14,269 nt of DNA from CAZTJA01 sp964613745 (lineage in GTDB: Bacteria; Desulfobacterota; Desulfomonilia; Desulfomonilales; Desulfomonilaceae). A program made the translations under genes and the position numbers. This document shows, piece after piece, positions 1-6,818 of the stretch. Position 1 is the first letter of the stretch. Every line of letters starts with the position of its first letter. Where the stretch lies: assembly GCA_964613745.1 (NCBI GenBank), contig CAZTJA010000083.1, forward strand, positions 1 to 14,269. Direction: 5' to 3'. The notes beneath the pieces are model-generated. The model worked only from the letters and a program-made list of their open reading frames with translations, did no database searches and was not told the origin of the DNA.

Positions 1-296
1 TTGATGACTCGAACGTAGCCACCTTCTCGGTTAGCGTATCTTGGTGCAATTTCTTCAAAAAGAATATGTGCGACCTTCTTAGAACGAATCACCTGCAGTG
101 CTTGGCGACGGGCATGAAGATCTCCACGTTTTCCCAAAGAGATCATTTTGTCCGCAAGACTCCTAACAGCCTTTGCACGAGCATCCGTCGTAGTAATAGC
201 TTCATATTCCAATAGCGATGTCACCATATTTCGAAGCATGGCCTCGCGTTGAGAGGTCTTCATGCCAAGTTTAAATCGTGCTTTCCTGTGTCGCAT
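1..296 (-). CDS. rplQ: 50S ribosomal protein L17 (partial, 3' end outside window)
   Basis: L17 is a large-subunit protein located near the polypeptide exit tunnel. The frame opens with an ATG at 294-296 and reads MRHRKARFKLGMKTSQREAM, the typical L17 amino terminus, then continues for 98 codons with no stop to the left edge. The last visible part (...APRYANREGGYVRVI) matches the family's conserved region just before the usual carboxyl-terminal PMAYIEL segment, which lies outside the window. The gene starts 15 nt after the rpoA stop, the usual last position of an alpha-type operon, so it is probably translated from the same messenger. The identity is clear; only the length and any carboxyl-terminal extension are unknown. 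Confidence 0.97.
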   Translation of the reverse strand, partial: MRHRKARFKLGMKTSQREAMLRNMVTSLLEYEAITTTDARAKAVRSLADKMISLGKRGDLHARRQALQVIRSKKVAHILFEEIAPRYANREGGYVRVI

Positions 297-311
297 GGGC
301 TTCTCCGGTGA

Positions 312-1373
312 TTACTCCCCGATATAATTTTCTCTATCCTGTCTCATACGTTCCAATTCATCTCGGTTTGGAAAATTCGGTATGACCATACCAAGATGCA
401 GATCCATATCGGCAAGTATTTCTTTTATTTCATTCAGCGATTTCCGACCGAAATTCTTGGTCTTGAGCATTTCAGCTTCAGACCGCTGTACCAATTCTCC
501 AATGAATTTGATATCGGCATTCTTGAGACAATTGGCTGATCTGACACTCAACTCAAGTTCATTGACACTTCTGTATAGGTTCTCGTTGATTTCAGGTTCA
601 CGCTGCATTTTCTCTTCGTGAACCACCTTTTCCTCTTCTTCAAAATTGAGGAATACCAGGAACTGTTCACGTAATATTTTGGCAGCCTGAGCAAGAGCGT
701 CCTCCGGATGAACGGCACCGTTCGTCCAGATTTCCATGGTAAGGCGATCGTAATCCGTGCGCCGTCCGACGCGGGCGTTTGTGATCTTGTAACTGACCTT
801 ACGGATCGGAGAGAATACCGCATCCAGGGCCAAGGTACCTATAGGGTCGTCCTCTTTTTTATTATGCTCTGCAGGAACATAGCCTTTACCCCACTCAACG
901 TTCATGCTCATAGAGAGGCGACCCTCTTTGGAGAGGGTGGCTACGATTTGTTCCGGGTTAATAATTTCTACTTGATCGTCCGTTATGATGTCGCCGGCCC
1001 TGACCTCTCCATCACCGGTCGATTCAAGTCTAAGAACCTTCTGTTGACTACTATGCAACTTAAGATTTACACATTTGAGATTAAGGATAAGATCTGTAAC
1101 ATCTTCCTTAACCCCTGGAATGGTAGAAAACTCGTGTAACACACCATCAATACGAACACTAGTTATTGCGGCTCCCTGCAGTGAGGACAGAAGGACCCGT
1201 CTGAGTGAGTTGCCCAGAGTAATTCCAAAGCCCCTTTCAAGAGGCTCACATACGAACTTCCCATAAAAAGGCGTATGTGTGGCTTCATCAACCTCCATGC
1301 GGCGAGGTCGGATAAGTTCCGTCCAGTTTCGCTTCATTAGGGTTTGCCCGGCTTCATTCATGGCTTCCCTCAT
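312..1373 (-). CDS. rpoA: DNA-directed RNA polymerase subunit alpha
   Basis: RpoA dimerises to scaffold assembly of beta and beta', and its carboxyl-terminal domain contacts UP elements and activators. Residues about 14-250 form the amino-terminal dimerisation domain, including the ERGFGITLGNSLRRVLLSS assembly segment (about 46-64). An acidic linker follows (about 244-265), then the carboxyl-terminal domain with LSVRSANCL (about 275-283, Arg278 equivalent to E. coli Arg265) and NFGRKS (about 307-312). At 353 aa it is slightly longer than the usual 330-340. The start is uncertain: ATG at 1373 gives 12 residues ahead of the family-typical MKRNWTELIRP, whose ATG is at 1335-1337. An intermediate ATG at 1359-1361 has GAGG six bases upstream. 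A 130-nt spacer separates it from rpsD. Confidence 0.97.
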   Translation of the reverse strand: MREAMNEAGQTLMKRNWTELIRPRRMEVDEATHTPFYGKFVCEPLERGFGITLGNSLRRVLLSSLQGAAITSVRIDGVLHEFSTIPGVKEDVTDLILNLKCVNLKLHSSQQKVLRLESTGDGEVRAGDIITDDQVEIINPEQIVATLSKEGRLSMSMNVEWGKGYVPAEHNKKEDDPIGTLALDAVFSPIRKVSYKITNARVGRRTDYDRLTMEIWTNGAVHPEDALAQAAKILREQFLVFLNFEEEEKVVHEEKMQREPEINENLYRSVNELELSVRSANCLKNADIKFIGELVQRSEAEMLKTKNFGRKSLNEIKEILADMDLHLGMVIPNFPNRDELERMRQDRENYIGE

Positions 1374-1503
1374 ATGCAGGCCCTTGATAACGTCCCGATG
1401 GAATCGAAAGCATCAAAGACCAAAATTATCGACATTCAACATAACAATGGTTGGCGATTGCGAACTAAGCTCGCCTCCCCCCAGAGAGAGGAACACCACG
1501 ATC
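1374..1503 (-). other. 130-nt rpsD-rpoA intergenic spacer with possible hairpins
   Basis: This is the only gap over 100 nt inside the cluster. On the transcribed strand it holds a G-rich hairpin candidate (1474-1491: seven pairs including two G-U, loop CUGG). It partly overlaps a second candidate (1460-1474: GCGAGC/GUUCGC with one G-U, three-base loop). A longer-range alternative pairs GGCGA at 1471-1475 with UCGCC at 1453-1457. The stems are mutually exclusive in part. There is no U-tract after either hairpin, so neither looks like an intrinsic terminator. A GATAAT box (1425-1430) lacks a fitting -35. The function is unknown; processing, attenuation or autoregulation by S4 are possibilities only. 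Confidence 0.5.
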
Positions 1504-2130
1504 TTATTTAGAGTAGAACTCAACAATTAACTGCTCACGGATTGTCGGCGGCAATTCCTCCCTAGACGGCATTCCTTTGACGGTACCACGGAAGTTGGCG
1601 GCATCCATCTCGAGCCATTCGGGAATTCCACGTCGAGATAAAGTTTCCATCGCCTCTTGAATGCTCTTCGAAGCGCGGCTCTTTTCGCGAACTTCGATGA
1701 CCATACCGGGTTTCGTCCTAAAAGAAGCGATATCCACCTTACGCCCATTTACTTGGAAATGGCCGTGAGTGATTAACTGGCGAGCCTCGGACCTAGACGA
1801 AGCAAAACCCATTCTATACACCATGTTGTCGAGCCGTGATTCGAGTAGCAGAAGTAAGTTCTCTCCGGTAACTCCCTTCTTACGTTCTGCTAAATGAACA
1901 TAAGTTCTGAACTGTTTCTCAAGCATACCGTATATTCGCCGCACTTTTTGCTTTTCTCGAAGCTGCACGCCATAGTCACTGTGCTTGGGGCGAGATTGTC
2001 CATGCTGACCTGGAGGGTAGTTGCGCCTCTCCACGGAACACTTATCAGAATAACAGCGATCGCCCTTTAAAAACAGTTTCTGCATTTCTCGACGGCAGAA
2101 TCTGCAAACAGACTCTCGATATCTTGCCAA
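1504..2130 (-). CDS. rpsD: 30S ribosomal protein S4 (zinc-binding type)
   Basis: S4 nucleates 30S assembly on the 5' domain of 16S rRNA and, with S3 and S5, lines the mRNA entry channel. The protein is 208 aa, the usual length. It begins MARYRESVCRFCRREM, and Cys9, Cys12, Cys26 and Cys31 form the zinc site of the C+ type of S4. The S4 RNA-binding domain lies at about 98-160 (RLDNMVYRMGFASSRSEARQ is its core). The start codon is TTG (2128-2130). It is fixed by the conserved MARYR terminus and by AAGGAG about six bases upstream, because the next Met is residue 16, after the first two cysteines. rpsK ends 25 nt upstream. In E. coli S4 represses its own operon; no matching target could be demonstrated here. 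Confidence 0.98.
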   Translation of the reverse strand: MARYRESVCRFCRREMQKLFLKGDRCYSDKCSVERRNYPPGQHGQSRPKHSDYGVQLREKQKVRRIYGMLEKQFRTYVHLAERKKGVTGENLLLLLESRLDNMVYRMGFASSRSEARQLITHGHFQVNGRKVDIASFRTKPGMVIEVREKSRASKSIQEAMETLSRRGIPEWLEMDAANFRGTVKGMPSREELPPTIREQLIVEFYSK

Positions 2131-2155
2131 GAGAATCTCCTTCTATACCGGAAAA

Positions 2156-2545
2156 TTAGACCCTACGACGCTTCGGTGGCCTACATCCGTTGTGAGGTAT
2201 CGGGGTAACGTCTTTAATGAGTGTAATCTGGAATCCGGCTGCCTGTAATGACCGCAGAGCGGCCTCGCGACCGGCGCCCGGTCCATTTATCATCACTTCA
2301 ACACTCCGCATGCCCTGTTCCATAGCCTTTCGAGCAGCATCTTCAGCAGCAAGCTGTGCAGCAAAAGGAGTAGACTTCCTCGATCCTTTAAATCCCTGCG
2401 TGCCGGCAGACGACCACGCAATAACATTGCCGTCCATATCTGTAATGGTAACGATGGTGTTGTTGAACGTGGACTGAATGTGAGCTACACCTCTAGGGAT
2501 ATTGCGTCGTTCTTTCTTTTTTCTGACCTGTCGCCGTCTAGGCAT
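2156..2545 (-). CDS. rpsK: 30S ribosomal protein S11
   Basis: S11 sits on the 30S platform near the E-site mRNA path. The 129-aa product reads MPRRRQVRKKKERRN at the start, then HIQSTFNNTIVTITD, SSAGTQGFKGSRKSTPFAAQ and the highly conserved tail IKDVTPIPHNGCRPPKRRRV. The HNGC of that tail is where E. coli S11 carries an isoaspartate (known for the family, not shown here). I chose ATG at 2543-2545 because GGAG lies six bases upstream. A TTG immediately before it, in frame, would add one residue but is less likely. It sits between rpsM (89-nt gap containing a hairpin) and rpsD (25-nt gap), the standard alpha-operon order. Confidence 0.98.
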   Translation of the reverse strand: MPRRRQVRKKKERRNIPRGVAHIQSTFNNTIVTITDMDGNVIAWSSAGTQGFKGSRKSTPFAAQLAAEDAARKAMEQGMRSVEVMINGPGAGREAALRSLQAAGFQITLIKDVTPIPHNGCRPPKRRRV

Positions 2546-2587
2546 CAACCACTCCGTGTAAGGGTCTCAATACCGCATCTTCTTCAT

Positions 2588-2608
2588 CATGCACTTCACA
2601 CGTGCATG
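2588..2608 (-). promoter_or_regulatory. Hairpin in the rpsM-rpsK gap
   Basis: On the transcribed strand CATGCAC and GTGCATG form a perfect seven-base-pair inverted repeat around a seven-base loop (GTGTGAA). It lies in the 89-nt spacer between the rpsM stop and the rpsK start. It ends about 42 nt before the rpsK ATG, too far to cover the Shine-Dalgarno. No U-run follows, so it is not a standard terminator. It could be an RNase processing site, a pause site or a protein-binding element. It could also be chance, since the stem is short. Confidence 0.4.
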
Positions 2609-2634
2609 GCGAACTTTCGATGCTGACCCGTGTT

Positions 2635-3003
2635 CTACTTGCGTTTTCCTATTTGCATTTTTCGGGGGCCTTTTCTCGTTCGCGAATTCGTATGAGTCCG
2701 CTGTCCCCTGACGGGGAGTCCTCGCCGATGCCTCAGACCACGATAACATCCCAGGTCCATCAGTCGCTTGATGTTCATCTGGATTTCGCGGCGGAGATCG
2801 CCCTCTACCTTGTACGAATGATCCAATACCTCACGGATTTTAGCGACATCCACCTCGGTGAGCTGATCCGATTTCATGTTCGGATCCAAACCCGTCTCAT
2901 CCAAAATCTTCCGAGCAGTCGCTCTGCCTATACCGTAAATGTATGTGAGCGCAATTTCCATGCGCTTGTTTTTTGGGAGGTCGATCCCTGCAATACGCGC
3001 CAC
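2635..3003 (-). CDS. rpsM: 30S ribosomal protein S13
   Basis: S13 is in the 30S head, contacts the P-site tRNA and bridges to the large subunit through L5. The 122-aa protein starts MARIAGIDLPKNKRMEIALT. It carries the helix-two-turn-helix region IYGIGRATARKIL (about 22-34) and ends in the basic tail (RTHTNSRTRKGPRK) that reaches toward tRNA. The start codon is GTG (3001-3003), placed by the conserved ARIAGIDLP terminus and a strong GGAGG six bases upstream. A GTG start is also described for rpsM of E. coli, where S4 represses translation at this site. Whether that control exists here is not shown. rpmJ ends 31 nt upstream. Confidence 0.98.
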   Translation of the reverse strand: MARIAGIDLPKNKRMEIALTYIYGIGRATARKILDETGLDPNMKSDQLTEVDVAKIREVLDHSYKVEGDLRREIQMNIKRLMDLGCYRGLRHRRGLPVRGQRTHTNSRTRKGPRKMQIGKRK

Positions 3004-3034
3004 GATATTCCTCCAACTGGACCGTAGAATCAGG

Positions 3035-3148
3035 TTATCCCTGTCTCTGTTTATGTTTCGGGTTTTCGCATATAACCCGAACAGTACCTTTTCGTTTGAT
3101 AATCTTACATTTATCGCAAATTTTCTTAACTGATGCTCTTACCTTCAT
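3035..3148 (-). CDS. rpmJ: 50S ribosomal protein L36 (zinc-binding type)
   Basis: This 37-aa protein is the smallest in the large subunit and organises 23S rRNA near the base of the L7/L12 stalk. It reads MKVRASVKKICDKCKIIKRK and ends HKQRQG. Cys11, Cys14, Cys27 and His32 form the C2CH zinc site of the C+ type. The ATG is at 3146-3148 with GGAGG five bases upstream. The frame stays open farther upstream to 3259, but that part overlaps adk and resembles nothing in L36, so the short start is correct. adk ends 25 nt upstream; infA, often found just before rpmJ, is absent. Confidence 0.98.
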   Translation of the reverse strand: MKVRASVKKICDKCKIIKRKGTVRVICENPKHKQRQG

Positions 3149-3173
3149 GGGGTCCTCCAACAAGGAATTCTTC

Positions 3174-3821
3174 TCAACCGAGGACCTTTTCGATTCTCGC
3201 AAAAATCTCGTCGATCGGACCAACACCCTCGACTCGACGAAGCAATCCCTTTTTCTCATAGAAGTTAATCAACGGAGCGGTCTGATTATTATAAACAGCT
3301 AAACGCTCTCGAATAGTCGCTTCCGTATCGTCATCACGTTGATAAAGTTCAGTGCCGCATGCATCGCAAACTGAATTAGCCTTGGGTGGATTGAACATGA
3401 CATGATACATTCGGCCGCAATCTGAATTCTTGCAGGTGCGCCTTCCGGAAAGTCTAGCCACCAATTCCTCATCCGGCACATCAACCAAAATGGCATGATC
3501 AATACCTTTACTCTGTCCGGCTAAAATCTTATCCAAAGCTTCTGCCTGGGCGAGAGTTCGCGGGAATCCATCGAGCATATAGCCCTTATCCAGATCGGGT
3601 TTGGTTAGTCTTTCTTCAACTACTCCGATGACAACATCATCTGGGACCAACTCACCCTTATCCATATAGGTCTTGGCTTTAAGACCCATTGGAGTGCCTT
3701 CCTTGAGAGCCGCTCTAAAGATGTCGCCGGTTGAAATTTGAGGAACGCCAAGTCTTTCAATCAGCTTTTTCGCCTGAGTTCCTTTTCCCGATCCCGGTCC
3801 TCCCAAAAGTACGATTCTCAT
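3174..3821 (-). CDS. adk: Adenylate kinase
   Basis: Adk is a cytosolic enzyme that interconverts ATP + AMP and 2 ADP. The 215-aa long-form protein has the P-loop GGPGSGKGT (7-15), the AMP-binding segment STGDIFR (30-36), DGFPRT (84-89) and the lid domain (about 123-162) with RRTC. The lid has four cysteines, Cys130, Cys135, Cys152 and Cys155, consistent with a structural zinc, but the first pair is spaced C-X4-C rather than the usual C-X2-C. DDTEATIRERL (164-174) follows the lid. ATG at 3819-3821 has GGGA about seven bases upstream. It lies 34 nt after secY and 25 nt before rpmJ. Adk next to secY is a common arrangement in spc-type operons. Confidence 0.98.
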   Translation of the reverse strand: MRIVLLGGPGSGKGTQAKKLIERLGVPQISTGDIFRAALKEGTPMGLKAKTYMDKGELVPDDVVIGVVEERLTKPDLDKGYMLDGFPRTLAQAEALDKILAGQSKGIDHAILVDVPDEELVARLSGRRTCKNSDCGRMYHVMFNPPKANSVCDACGTELYQRDDDTEATIRERLAVYNNQTAPLINFYEKKGLLRRVEGVGPIDEIFARIEKVLG

Positions 3822-3855
3822 GCTGCATTCCCGTCCTTTTTTAAATTTGTATCTC

Positions 3856-5148
3856 TTATCTTCTGCCCTTTATTCGGCCTGTTCGTATAAATCCTTCATA
3901 GTGTCTCTGGATCATGTGCGTCTCAATCTGAGTAAGAGTGTCAAGCGCGACACCGACTACGATCAACAAAGATGTGCCTCCGAAATAGAATGGGGCATTA
4001 AACCTGCTGATCAGCAGCGAGGGCAAGACGCACACGACAGATACATATATTGCGCCACCGAAGGTTATTCTTGTAAGAACCCGATCAATATACTGCGAAG
4101 TAGGTTTACCTGGACGTATCCCGGGTACGAAACCGCCGTATTTCTTAAGGTTTTCTGCAACATCCACCGGATTGAATGTTACCGCAGTATAGAAGTAACA
4201 GAAGAATATAATAAGTGCGACATAAATAAGCTCATAAACGCCGGTAGCAGGCCTCAGCCAATTTGTAATGGACGTGAGTATCGGGATATTCAGAAACTGA
4301 GCTATGGTCGCCGGGAAAATTATCAAAGAAGATGCGAATATCGGCGGAATTACTCCGGCCGTGTTTACCTTCAGGGGTAAATGTGTACTCTGGCCGCCAT
4401 AAATCCTTCTTCCGACGACTCGTTTGGCATACTGAACCGGTATGCGTCTTTGTCCTCTTTCTACATAGACAATGAGGGCAATAACCCCGATCATAATCGC
4501 TAGGAGTAACAGAAGTACCAAGAAACCCATGTCTCCTGTTTGCACCAGCTGGACCGTGCTGCCCAGTGCCGAAGGCATTCGTGCGACAATTCCGGCGAAT
4601 ATTATGAGCGATATGCCGTTTCCGATGCCTCTCTCCGTGATCTGCTCACCAAGCCACATAATGAAGGCGGTGCCTGCAGTGAGGGTTATCATCGAAAGAA
4701 CGACAAAGGAGAAATGCGAAATATAAACCATGTTTTCGGTCTTGGCTAGTCCAACACTGATGCCGAGACCTTGTATGAGCGACAGCACTACGGTGCCGTA
4801 TCTTGTGTACTGAGTTATCTTCTTCCGTCCTGCTTCCCCCTCCTTGGACAGCCTTTCCAGATGAGGAACCACCACAGTTAAGAGTTGCAGGATGATCGAT
4901 GCACTAATGTAGGGCATAATACCGAGAGAAAAGACCGAAAAATTCTCCATTGCCCCACCGGTGAACATATCAATAACGCCGAACAAGGTCTGTTGGGTCC
5001 TGCTGAAGAACTCCTTCAACATTGCCGTATTTATGCCGGGAACAGGAATATGAACACCTAGCCGATAAACTACCAGCATTAATAACGTAAATATTACTCT
5101 ACGTTTTAGTTCCGGAATCTTGGCTATGTTTCCTATGGAGCTAATCAC
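3856..5148 (-). CDS. secY: Preprotein translocase subunit SecY
   Basis: SecY is the channel of the Sec translocon in the inner membrane, working with SecE, SecG, SecA and the ribosome. The 430-aa protein shows the ten hydrophobic segments of the family, for example about 17-36, 119-137, 146-166, 209-229, 306-322, 363-380 and 388-406. Other landmarks are the plug/second-segment region (about 61-95), TERGIGNGIS (171-180), the cytosolic RGQRRIPVQYAKR (231-243) and KKYGGFVPGIRPGKPT (335-350), whose arginine is needed for SecA-driven export in E. coli. The start is GTG (5146-5148) with GGAG about nine bases upstream. rplO ends 63 nt upstream. No inverted repeat of note was found in that gap. Confidence 0.98.
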   Translation of the reverse strand: MISSIGNIAKIPELKRRVIFTLLMLVVYRLGVHIPVPGINTAMLKEFFSRTQQTLFGVIDMFTGGAMENFSVFSLGIMPYISASIILQLLTVVVPHLERLSKEGEAGRKKITQYTRYGTVVLSLIQGLGISVGLAKTENMVYISHFSFVVLSMITLTAGTAFIMWLGEQITERGIGNGISLIIFAGIVARMPSALGSTVQLVQTGDMGFLVLLLLLAIMIGVIALIVYVERGQRRIPVQYAKRVVGRRIYGGQSTHLPLKVNTAGVIPPIFASSLIIFPATIAQFLNIPILTSITNWLRPATGVYELIYVALIIFFCYFYTAVTFNPVDVAENLKKYGGFVPGIRPGKPTSQYIDRVLTRITFGGAIYVSVVCVLPSLLISRFNAPFYFGGTSLLIVVGVALDTLTQIETHMIQRHYEGFIRTGRIKGRR

Positions 5149-5211
5149 CTTTGGAATCTCCTCACCCCGACTGGGTCAACCAATTTGGCCGGTCTGAACA
5201 CCCGTCACCGC

Positions 5212-5646
5212 TTATAGAGACTCGACCTTGCCGCCGGCAGCTTCTATCTTTGCCCGAGCATTGGTGCTCACGGCGTCCAGCTTAACTGTATAGCCGCCGG
5301 TCAGGTCACCTTGGCCGAGCAGTTTTATAGGTCCTCGCCGTTTAACTATACCTCTTGTCCTTAACAACTCGGGCGTGATCTCTGTTCCAACTTCGAAATT
5401 CGCCAGCACTTTGAGGTTTACGACGTTGTACTCAGTTCTAAAGTTGTTGTTGAAACCCTTCTTGGGCAGGCGGCGTTGCAAGGGCATCTGGCCGCCTTCA
5501 AATCCAGGGGAAACTTTCCCGCCGGAACGAGACTTCTGTCCCTTATGGCCTTTACCGCAAGTCTTACCCCAACCGGAGGATTCACCTCGACCCACTCTCT
5601 TGCGTCTCTTGTGGCTCTCGGGAGCAGGCAGATTAGAAAGATCCAT
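5212..5646 (-). CDS. rplO: 50S ribosomal protein L15
   Basis: L15 is a late-assembling large-subunit protein that binds 23S rRNA. The 144-aa product begins MDLSNLPAPESHKRRKRVGRG. It continues with the glycine- and lysine-rich extension GKTCGKGHKGQKSRSGG (about 28-44), FEGGQMPLQRRLPKKGF (about 49-65) and the carboxyl-terminal globular part ending AAGGKVESL. Length and motifs are normal. ATG at 5644-5646 follows rpmD by 27 nt. It stands before secY as in most spc-type operons. Confidence 0.98.
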   Translation of the reverse strand: MDLSNLPAPESHKRRKRVGRGESSGWGKTCGKGHKGQKSRSGGKVSPGFEGGQMPLQRRLPKKGFNNNFRTEYNVVNLKVLANFEVGTEITPELLRTRGIVKRRGPIKLLGQGDLTGGYTVKLDAVSTNARAKIEAAGGKVESL

Positions 5647-5674
5647 GACGTTCTCCGTATATCTCGACCAGGTC

Positions 5675-5851
5675 TTAGGCCGTTTCTTCTACCCTGAGCA
5701 GGTGCTTGACTTTGTTAATCATCCCACGGACCGCAGGAGTGTCCTCAAGGACCCGTGTGCTGTTAATTTTTCTTAGACCCAACCCAGTCACCGTCGCTCT
5801 TTGGCTTTTTGTGGATTTGATTACGCTCTTTACAAGTGTGACTTTAACCAT
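5675..5851 (-). CDS. rpmD: 50S ribosomal protein L30
   Basis: L30 is a small large-subunit protein of ferredoxin-like fold. The 58-aa product starts MVKVTLVKSVIKSTKSQRAT, followed by GLGLRKINSTRVLEDTPAVRGMINKVKHLL, which is the family signature. The ATG is at 5849-5851. The same frame is open upstream to 5956, but that stretch is the rpsE coding region read in another frame. AGGAGG lies nine bases before the ATG. The gene overlaps the end of rpsE by 8 nt, which suggests translational coupling. L30 is missing in some bacterial lineages; here it is intact. Confidence 0.97.
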   Translation of the reverse strand: MVKVTLVKSVIKSTKSQRATVTGLGLRKINSTRVLEDTPAVRGMINKVKHLLRVEETA

Positions 5852-6383
5852 TATTCCGATCCTCCTCGATGTCCTTCTGGTCATCTTCGGGAGCGTCGGT
5901 CTTTCCGAGCTTTTTAGCGATCTGTTGTGTAGTCCGCAATCCTTTGAGCCCCTCAAATGTGGCTTTCACAACATTGTGAGGATTGTTGGTGCCGATACAC
6001 TTGGTTAGTATATCCGTAACACCGCAAGCTTCCATAACAGCCCGGACCGCTCCTCCGGCTATTACGCCTGTTCCGGAACCGGCCGGTTTCAACAGGACCT
6101 TGGCTGCGCCGTATCGTCCGGTAATTTCGTGCGGCACCGTCCCGTTTACAATTGGAACATCAACCATGGAGGATTTCGCGCGATCCACTCCCTTACGTAT
6201 TGCTTCGGGGACCTCGTTGGCCTTGCCTAAACCGAACCCGACACGACCCTGTCCGTCGCCGACTACAACAACCGCACTAAAAGAGAATCTTCTTCCACCT
6301 TTAACGACTTTGGCGACTCTACTTAAATGGACGACTCGGTCCTTCAGTTCCCCTTCAGTAGCCATATCGGATCTACTAAGCAA
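5844..6383 (-). CDS. rpsE: 30S ribosomal protein S5
   Basis: S5 contributes to decoding fidelity and, with S3 and S4, forms the mRNA entry channel and its helicase activity. The 179-aa protein has the double-stranded RNA-binding-like domain LKDRVVHLSRVAKVVKGGRRFSFSA (about 13-37), whose KGGRRFSF loop is where spectinomycin resistance arises in the family. Next come VGFGLGKANEVPEAI, the second domain with LLKPAGSGTGVIAGG, and an acidic, lysine-rich tail that is longer than minimal S5. I chose the TTG at 6381-6383 because AGGAGG is eight bases upstream. The in-frame ATG at 6363-6365 would leave the same sequence 26 bases away. It overlaps rpmD by 8 nt. Confidence 0.96.
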   Translation of the reverse strand: MLSRSDMATEGELKDRVVHLSRVAKVVKGGRRFSFSAVVVVGDGQGRVGFGLGKANEVPEAIRKGVDRAKSSMVDVPIVNGTVPHEITGRYGAAKVLLKPAGSGTGVIAGGAVRAVMEACGVTDILTKCIGTNNPHNVVKATFEGLKGLRTTQQIAKKLGKTDAPEDDQKDIEEDRNNG

Positions 6384-6390
6384 GAGCGAT

Positions 6391-6399
6391 CCCTCCTTT
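6391..6399 (-). promoter_or_regulatory. Shine-Dalgarno deciding the rpsE TTG start
   Basis: AAAGGAGGG on the transcribed strand is close to the full anti-Shine-Dalgarno complement. Its GGAGG core is eight bases from the TTG at 6381-6383 but 26 from the in-frame ATG at 6363-6365, so it supports the TTG. It sits in the short gap after the rplR stop. Confidence 0.8.
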
Positions 6400-6403
6400 G
6401 CTA

Positions 6404-6772
6404 TTAAAAGTCAAGGCCGCCCTCACGGGCGCCATCTGCCAGAGCCTTGATTTTTCCATGATATAAATAACCGCCTCGATCGAAGACCACATGGAGAATG
6501 CTCTTCTCCTTCGCGCGCTCGGCAATTCTTTTGCCGACGGCTCTAGCCACGTCCTTATTGAACGGCTCTCCGGACTTCAACCGAAATTCCTTATCAAGTG
6601 TAGAGGCTTGAACGACCGTCACACCCTGCCGGTCATCGATAATCTGAGCATAAATATTCTTGTTGGAACGAAAAACACTTAATCTTAGTCGCTCCGTATT
6701 TTTTGAAAGCTTGTTCCGCACTCTGCGTTGACGCTTTGTATGGGAGACAACTTTTGGGTCAGTATGCGACAT
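6404..6772 (-). CDS. rplR: 50S ribosomal protein L18
   Basis: L18 binds 5S rRNA and, with L5, installs it in the central protuberance. The 122-aa product has the basic amino terminus SHTKRQRRVRNKLS, then ERLRLSVFRSNKNIYAQIIDD (about 27-47), VGKRIAERAKEK and the conserved FDRGGYLYHGKIKALADGAREGGLDF terminus. Length is normal. ATG at 6770-6772 has GAGG about eight bases upstream. rplF ends 46 nt upstream and rpsE follows 20 nt downstream, the standard spc order. Confidence 0.98.
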   Translation of the reverse strand: MSHTDPKVVSHTKRQRRVRNKLSKNTERLRLSVFRSNKNIYAQIIDDRQGVTVVQASTLDKEFRLKSGEPFNKDVARAVGKRIAERAKEKSILHVVFDRGGYLYHGKIKALADGAREGGLDF

Positions 6773-6818
6773 CTTCAGTTCCTCTGGGTCTATTAATCAT
6801 CCGTAAACCGATTACGAA

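Noticed and set aside
1425..1430. GATAAT as a -10 box upstream of rpoA
   Set aside because: No TTGACA-like hexamer lies 16-18 bases upstream; the best TTG-rich stretch is only 11 bases away.
1474..1491. Intrinsic terminator after rpsD
   Set aside because: The hairpin is followed by purine-rich sequence and not by a U-tract.
3149..3259. Amino-terminal extension of L36
   Set aside because: The frame is open but is adk in another frame. L36 is always about 37-41 aa, and GGAGG fixes the ATG at 3148.
3820..4380. Plus-strand open frame of 186 codons
   Set aside because: It is antisense to secY, resembles no known family and has no convincing ribosome-binding site; it follows from secY codon bias.
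5852..5956. Amino-terminal extension of L30
   Set aside because: It is rpsE coding sequence read in another frame; MVKVTLVKS at 5851 is the true family start.
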